Source: Candidatus Bathyarchaeota archaeon
Lineage (GTDB): Archaea; Thermoproteota; Bathyarchaeia; 40CM-2-53-6; RBG-13-38-9
DNA length: 17,114 nucleotides
Assembly: GCA_026015225.1 (NCBI GenBank)
Contig: JAOZGV010000126.1
Coordinates: 1 to 17,114, forward strand
Direction of reading: 5' to 3'
Shown here: positions 14,096 through 17,114 of the stretch, one piece after another
Numbering within the stretch: position 1 is the first letter of the stretch
How the letters are laid out: every line of letters starts with the position of its first letter
Notes under the pieces: model-generated
Database searches by the model: none
Seen by the model: the letters and a program-made list of their open reading frames with translations, nothing else
Told to the model about the DNA's origin: nothing
Made by a program: the position numbers and the translations under genes

Positions 14096-14120
14096 AGTAA
14101 GACTGGTAAAAAGTCTTACT
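14096..14120. promoter_or_regulatory. Inverted repeat at the predicted transcription start (possible operator)
   Basis: AGTAAGAC (14096-14103) and GTCTTACT (14113-14120) are perfect 8-base arms around a nine-base spacer. They lie between the TATA element and the start codon of the SBBP gene, where a repressor or an mRNA leader hairpin would act. The paralogous region keeps the right arm (about GTCTTATT at 79-86) but the left arm is degenerate. Confidence 0.35.
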
Positions 14121-14124
14121 TTTA

Positions 14125-14134
14125 GTTATAATCG
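14125..14134 (-). promoter_or_regulatory. Likely TATA/BRE promoter of the SBBP gene
   Basis: CGATTATAAC on the reverse strand, preceded by CAAAT, is about 50 bases before the TTG start and is identical to the element at 91-100. Confidence 0.5.
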
Positions 14135-14262
14135 ATTTGACTTAAAAGATTATTTCTCACAAGCAAATTCTGGTGCTTATTCAATCCATCACCCCTTCCT
14201 ATCTTCCTCTATCCGATTACGTCTATGAGTCGAGTGTGAGTTTGCGTTTCTTTGAGAGAGAG

Positions 14263-14276
14263 GGTATCTTGGTGTG
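14263..14276 (+). repeat. TTGGTGCG core element, copy 5 (variant), in a GA/CT hairpin
   Basis: GGTATCTTGGTGTG is directly flanked by AGAGAGAG (14255-14262) and CTCTCTCT (14277-14284), perfectly complementary eight-base arms. The core therefore forms the whole 14-base loop. Confidence 0.7.
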
Positions 14277-14334
14277 CTCTCTCTTTATCTGGCTATATGC
14301 TCGCTACGCTCGCATTATGTCACATGCCATAGTG

Positions 14335-14348
14335 ACTGTATATACAGT
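14335..14348. promoter_or_regulatory. 14-base perfect palindrome upstream of the 14424 gene
   Basis: ACTGTATATACAGT is a perfect palindrome, followed by an AT-rich TATTATATAA stretch (14351-14360). It is 76 bases before the ATG at 14424, in the right place for a regulator site next to the TATA box. Confidence 0.35.
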
Positions 14349-14423
14349 TTTTATTATATAACCAATATTTTTAATAATGAAATCTCTCAAGAGAGTAAGT
14401 AACAGAGAGTGATGTAAATTATC

Positions 14424-14900
14424 ATGGGGCTAGATTACTCTAGTATTAAAAAAGAGGCTTCATCCCAGCTATTTAATCTTATTATAAAAGGTTCGGTAAA
14501 AGAAGCAAGGAAAATTCTAATTGAATTATCTGAAAAATTCCAAGAATCTCATGAGACCAGATACTTAAAGGGTCTTGAATGTGTTCTAGAATCAGCTAGA
14601 GAGTTCAGACGGGTTATTGAAACCATTGATGAATTAAAAAACCAACAATACGAAATTGGCAGGTTCTTCACAGAAGAAGAAGCTAAGGCATTAGGGGATT
14701 TACGTTGCCATTACTCCAAGCTGAAATATGAGTTTAGAGAGCCACGGAAGCATACGAAAAACAATAAAATAAAAGCGAAGAGTTCATTTTTCTTCCTTTC
14801 CCACTTTTTAGATTTTTCGGAGGTATTAGCCGATACTAATTTTTTTTTCTTACAGGAATCGGAAAATTTTTTCTATACTCTTTTTCCCTTTTTCATCTAA
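14424..14900 (+). CDS. Helical hypothetical protein with an atypical Phe-rich tail
   Basis: The 158-residue frame has a helical, charged N-terminal part (1-105) with normal composition, for example SIKKEASSQLFNLIIKGSVK and EFRRVIETIDELKNQQYEIG. From about residue 118 it becomes Phe-rich (SSFFFLSHFLDF, ESENFFYTLFPFFI), encoded by T-rich DNA. This tail looks like translation of sequence that was not originally coding in this frame, so a frameshift near 14745-14790 or loss of the original stop is likely. No transmembrane or signal segment is convincing. I do not recognise the family. ATG 14424 lacks a strong ribosome binding site. Confidence 0.45.
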   Translation: MGLDYSSIKKEASSQLFNLIIKGSVKEARKILIELSEKFQESHETRYLKGLECVLESAREFRRVIETIDELKNQQYEIGRFFTEEEAKALGDLRCHYSKLKYEFREPRKHTKNNKIKAKSSFFFLSHFLDFSEVLADTNFFFLQESENFFYTLFPFFI

Positions 14901-14947
14901 TTTTTTTTCTAAATTCGAAATTTTTTCCATTTTCTAGTTTTTTAAAA
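14901..14947 (+). terminator. T-rich transcription termination region
   Basis: Several T runs of six to eight bases (for example 14901-14908 and 14922-14927) follow the 14424 gene on the + strand, the usual form of an archaeal terminator. No hairpin is needed or seen. Confidence 0.4.
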
Positions 14948-15010
14948 CCAAAAATCATTTTATATCTGATCCACGTGAGTCTCAAAACCACTATCCTATC
15001 ATATATCCCC

Positions 15011-15024
15011 GGTATCTTGGTGCG
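15011..15024 (+). repeat. TTGGTGCG core element, copy 6
   Basis: GGTATCTTGGTGCG is followed by TACACATAAA. It is the copy with the least microsatellite around it; only CCCC precedes it. Confidence 0.65.
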
Positions 15025-15109
15025 TACACATAAAGATAAATAATGTGCCCATTTATCTACGCGTTTTTATACTTTTGATATACCTGAGTAACAAACAAGA
15101 CTGAAGCAT

Positions 15110-15214
15110 ATGTTATATGAATTTGAGATTTATATTGGTGTAGATGAGGTTCTAACTAAAGAAGGGAAGCTTAATGAGAGAGAGAGGGTACCTTGGTGCG
15201 CGCGCAATATTTAG
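15110..15214 (+). CDS. Possible 34-residue ORF running through a core element
   Basis: ATG at 15110 opens MLYEFEIYIGVDEVLTKEGK, then LNERERVPWCARNI, with a TAG at 15212-15214. The first 20 residues look protein-like, but the end is simply the translated GA tract and core element. This suggests a gene start cut by insertion of the repeat, or chance. No ribosome binding site is clear. Confidence 0.2.
   Translation: MLYEFEIYIGVDEVLTKEGKLNERERVPWCARNI
15187..15200 (+). repeat. TTGGTGCG core element, copy 7
   Basis: GGTACCTTGGTGCG lies between a GA tract on the left and GCGCGC on the right. The core is identical to copy 2 (512-525). Confidence 0.7.
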
Positions 15215-15255
15215 TATTCGTCGTCGGTTTCCCTAGTGTGTGCACTCGTAATAAG

Positions 15256-15420
15256 CTAGCTAACTTCATGTTCCATTAAAACGTAAACACCACTAATGCC
15301 TGTGGGAGCACCTAGAGCACCTATTGATTTAGCCTCCCATCCATTCTTTGCCATATTATTTATTTTTGCTACAAGTTTTTTACAATTACCTGTATCAAAG
15401 AGAATCTCATATTCTTTCAT
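15256..15420 (-). CDS. DUF4177-like small protein
   Basis: From ATG at 15420 the protein is 54 residues: MKEYEILFDTGNCKKLVAKI, then NNMAKNGWEAKSIGALGAPT, then GISGVYVLMEHEVS. The layout (a strand ending in YEI, a helix with xxxLAKNGWExxS, and a last strand FVLxEx) matches the DUF4177 fold, a roughly 55-residue domain of unknown function. The open frame extends 29 codons upstream to 15507, but that part covers a CGT tract and a core element, and its residues (KYITTTTNKKII) look non-coding, so I use the internal ATG. A TATA element (15452-15463) at the proper distance supports this. Confidence 0.6.
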   Translation of the reverse strand: MKEYEILFDTGNCKKLVAKINNMAKNGWEAKSIGALGAPTGISGVYVLMEHEVS

Positions 15421-15425
15421 TTCAA

Positions 15426-15463
15426 CCACTAAGACTAGTGGTCTCCAATTACTTTTTATAATT
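15426..15463 (-). promoter_or_regulatory. Promoter and inverted repeat of the DUF4177-like gene
   Basis: On the reverse strand a TATA-like ATTATAAAAAGT (15452-15463) precedes the ATG at 15420 by about 35 bases. Between them is the inverted repeat CCACTA-GTCT-TAGTGG (15426-15441), six-base arms at the expected transcription start, a possible operator or leader hairpin. Confidence 0.45.
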
Positions 15464-15483
15464 TTCTTATTCGTCGTCGTCGT

Positions 15484-15498
15484 GATATACTTGGTGCG
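15484..15498 (+). repeat. TTGGTGCG core element, copy 8
   Basis: GATATACTTGGTGCG follows a CGT triplet tract (15471-15482). The next bases, GGCATCCAAATTTGAAC, closely match those after copy 2, so these two copies share homology beyond the core. Confidence 0.7.
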
Positions 15499-15611
15499 GG
15501 CATCCAAATTTGAACCCAGAAAAGTAGGTATGATTGGCTAATAGTGTATTGGATGAATTAAAATAAGTCAATATATTTAGTTTTTTGCTTAGTCTATTAA
15601 CAATTAACGTT

Positions 15612-15629
15612 GAAAAAGATCAATTTTTC
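15612..15629. terminator. Possible hairpin after the MFS gene
   Basis: GAAAAA (15612-15617) and TTTTTC (15624-15629) are six-base inverted arms, starting 16 bases beyond the 3' end of the leftward transporter gene. On the reverse strand this gives a T run after an A-rich arm. Weak. Confidence 0.25.
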
Positions 15630-15644
15630 GATAGTGAAGATAAC

Positions 15645-16811
15645 CTAGTGCTCACGACGTGTAATTCTTGGATATCTGATAAATTGTAATATAGCTAAAC
15701 TACTGATTAAAAAAATAATGCTAAATGGAAAGATATACCAGACCTCAGTTAAACCTATGACCCAAGCTAAAATAATTGGCGTAATTGAAATAACAAGACC
15801 TTCTGTAAAGAAGTAAGCGCTAAAACCGGTTCCTCTTTCTGTGGATGGCGTTATTTCTGCAATCATCGTATTCATAGGAACGTATGCGCTATAGCTTAGC
15901 GTTGTAAAAATAAGATATATGAGGGTAAGTAAGAAAAGATGTGATGATGACATTAGAATAACTAATGAAATCGCACATCCGAGGATAATTAAGCTAAGAG
16001 CTTTCTTCGCACCCACTCTTTCTCCCAAATAGCCCCCGCTCAAAGAACCCACTATCCCCATGAGAGGTCCTAGTCCAAAGATCAATGTCGCAGTAACTTC
16101 ATGGAGGCCCCTTGCCGTCTCAAGATAAGTAGTCATAAACGTCAATATTCCATTACTTCCCATCTCTCTTAAGCCAACAACAATTAAGAAAGTTACAAAT
16201 CCTGCGAAAAAGACTAGTCTCAACCTTGATGGATTCCTTCCTTTAGTGGGGGCTCTTAATTTTTCAGTTTTAAATTGGAAAAAATTTAATATAATGAACC
16301 CCCAACTGAGAACGGGTATTGCCCAAAATAAGTAGATCCATCTCCAACCTAGAGTCGATAGGAAAAATGCAAGAGAGATCACTCCGATAGCTGAGCCCAG
16401 ACTTCCAAAGCTGTTATGGAAGCCCATTGTTCTACTCATTTTTTGAACGTTATTAGATCTGCTCAAAAAGCTTAAGCCTGAAATATGGTAAATGGGGCTT
16501 GAAATTCTCATAACAGAGACGCCTAAAACCAACATCCAGAAGCTGTTTGTTTGACTGAGGAAAAGAGCCGAGGATCCTTCGATCAGCATGCCTGCAAATA
16601 AAAAGTGTTTCGCATTAACTCTATCCACCAATGGACCAAGTGGAATATTCATGAGAAGTTGGGTGAGGCTAGGAATAGAAGCCACAAGAGAAGCTTGGAG
16701 AATAGAAAGCTGAAATTCCTGTATGAATATAGGTATGAGCGCAACTTGAGTAAGAAAATATACCTCTATGAACATATGGGTTATACAAATTACCCAAAAT
16801 TGTTTATTCAT
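15645..16811 (-). CDS. Major facilitator superfamily (MFS) transporter
   Basis: The 388-residue protein has about twelve hydrophobic helices in two halves, split by a basic cytoplasmic loop (about 180-198, FKTEKLRAPTKGRNPSRLR). MFS motif A appears as GPLVDRVNAKHF (59-70) after helix 2 and again in the second half as GGYLGERVGAKK (259-270). These mark a secondary carrier driven by an ion gradient. Length is typical. No signature identifies the substrate; the general look is that of small-molecule or drug exporters, and that is inference only. The start is ATG at 16811. It is transcribed divergently from the partial gene at 16954, with about 140 bases of AT-rich DNA shared between the two. Confidence 0.88.
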   Translation of the reverse strand: MNKQFWVICITHMFIEVYFLTQVALIPIFIQEFQLSILQASLVASIPSLTQLLMNIPLGPLVDRVNAKHFLFAGMLIEGSSALFLSQTNSFWMLVLGVSVMRISSPIYHISGLSFLSRSNNVQKMSRTMGFHNSFGSLGSAIGVISLAFFLSTLGWRWIYLFWAIPVLSWGFIILNFFQFKTEKLRAPTKGRNPSRLRLVFFAGFVTFLIVVGLREMGSNGILTFMTTYLETARGLHEVTATLIFGLGPLMGIVGSLSGGYLGERVGAKKALSLIILGCAISLVILMSSSHLFLLTLIYLIFTTLSYSAYVPMNTMIAEITPSTERGTGFSAYFFTEGLVISITPIILAWVIGLTEVWYIFPFSIIFLISSLAILQFIRYPRITRREH

Positions 16812-16905
16812 CCCTGTCGCTACCTAAGAAAGTTGAGTAAGCATTTTGCTATGATGTGTTGAATTTAATAGTGTTTCTATAGTGTTTTTTCTTTCGCCTT
16901 GAAAT

Positions 16906-16915
16906 AATATAAAAT
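16906..16915 (+). promoter_or_regulatory. TATA-like element for the gene at 16954
   Basis: AATATAAAAT lies about 44 bases before the GTG at 16954, implying a leader of roughly 18 bases. It sits in the divergent region shared with the MFS gene. Confidence 0.35.
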
Positions 16916-16953
16916 ATTATTAATTTAATATCCATGAATAAATATTAAATCGG

Positions 16954-17114
16954 GTGGCCAAGATTTCAAAATATATAGGTTTGGGCTCTGAACATCCCAA
17001 TTGCGATACGATTCAACTTGCTTTGTTAGTATTTTTCTTTGTTGTTTGGATTGCAGATTCTATAAGTTACTTCTTTTTTAGCTATTCAACAGTATTCGTT
17101 GGATTGACCTTACT
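16954..17114 (+). CDS. Partial CDS: N-terminus of a membrane protein, possibly a methyltransferase of the ICMT/PEMT type
   Basis: GTG at 16954 opens a frame that stays open to the window edge (53 codons): MAKISKYIGLGSEHPNCDTI, then QLALLVFFFVVWIADSISYF, then FFSYSTVFVGLTL. An in-frame TAA at 16939-16941 limits how far upstream the start can be. One transmembrane helix (about 20-38) is complete and a second begins. The GSEHPxCDxIQ segment before the first helix recalls isoprenylcysteine carboxyl methyltransferase-like membrane proteins of archaea, but this is from memory and the catalytic C-terminal part is missing. It is divergent from the MFS transporter. Confidence 0.5.
   Translation, partial: MAKISKYIGLGSEHPNCDTIQLALLVFFFVVWIADSISYFFFSYSTVFVGLTL

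Larger units (their letters stand above)
14080..14253. repeat. Paralogous upstream region, copy B (other copy 46-206)
   Basis: Aligns with 46-206 along its length, with the TATA element and the following 45 bases almost unchanged. The conserved part extends about 170 bases before the start codon, beyond a minimal promoter. It includes the purine module on the reverse strand (14194-14214). Confidence 0.6.
14948..15255. other. Intergenic region with two core elements
   Basis: 308 bases between convergent genes. It holds core copies at 15011-15024 and 15187-15200, a GA tract (15176-15186), an alternating CG tract (15198-15205), a short CGT tract (about 15219-15226), and a possible 34-residue ORF at 15110-15214. 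No larger gene is visible. Confidence 0.5.

Noticed and set aside
13989..14361. Two + strand frames across the SBBP gene start and its promoter
   Set aside because: They cover the signal-peptide region in antisense, the TATA element and the core hairpin, all better explained as regulatory or repeat DNA.
15421..15507. Upstream extension of the DUF4177-like gene
   Set aside because: The extra 29 codons translate a CGT tract and a core element, and they cross the likely TATA box and inverted repeat.
15493..15520. Possible tRNA 3' end on the reverse strand (TTCAAAT loop and CCA)
   Set aside because: The five T-stem pairs do not form (two mismatches and three G-U pairs), no matching 5' acceptor strand is present nearby, and there is no anticodon arm. 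I keep only the idea of a tRNA-derived repeat.
16605..16862. 85-codon frame on + over the MFS gene start
   Set aside because: Antisense to a well-supported transporter; no family pattern.

Overview
The window looks like a chromosomal stretch of an AT-rich archaeon. The evidence is a nurA-herA-mre11-rad50 block in archaeal gene order, archaeal-type TATA elements about 25-45 bases before several start codons, frequent TTG/GTG starts, and two secreted proteins ending in a PVGG + transmembrane helix + basic tail of the kind I associate with Bathyarchaeia-like (TACK) genomes. The lineage is inference; no rRNA or tRNA gene is present to confirm it.

Layout. 1-562: the first codons of a leftward secreted-protein gene, a paralogue of the one at 12859-14079, followed by a long non-coding stretch holding a MITE-like repeat. 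563-1558 (-): a Gfo/Idh/MocA-family protein whose usual catalytic residues are replaced. 1628-1768 (-): a remnant of the 3' end of an aldehyde:ferredoxin oxidoreductase gene. 1796-2204 (+): a DUF420-like membrane protein with a probable frameshift in a T9 run. 2392-2733 (-): two small lysine-rich ORFs. 2857-3273 (+): a four-helix membrane protein. 3361-4056 (+): an Asp/Glu-racemase-family enzyme.

4167-10105 (+) is the core of the window: NurA nuclease, HerA translocase, Mre11 nuclease and Rad50 ATPase, packed with overlaps or gaps of a few bases. These four act together in resection of DNA double-strand breaks. Mre11-Rad50 recognises and opens the end, and HerA-NurA drives long 5'-strand resection to give a 3' overhang for RadA. 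The three downstream genes appear to use TTG starts at coupled junctions.

10486-14079 holds two surface or secreted repeat proteins (an NHL-like beta-propeller on + and an SBBP-like beta-propeller on -), a membrane-anchored Mth938-like protein and a small GC-rich ORF. 14424-17114 holds an unrecognised helical protein, a DUF4177-like small protein, an MFS transporter and the start of a membrane protein cut by the window edge.

The most unusual feature is non-coding. A core, G(G/A)TA(Y)(M)TTGGTGCG, occurs eight times, almost always between genes and usually set in microsatellite tracts (GT/CA, GA/CT, CGT, CG). At two sites the flanking tracts are perfectly complementary and put the core in the loop of a hairpin. 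One pair of paralogous loci carries the core in opposite orientations. Two further loci share about 280-300 bp of homologous repeat, one of them bounded by inverted copies of the core. Alternating CG tracts, which could form Z-DNA, are spread through the same intergenic regions.
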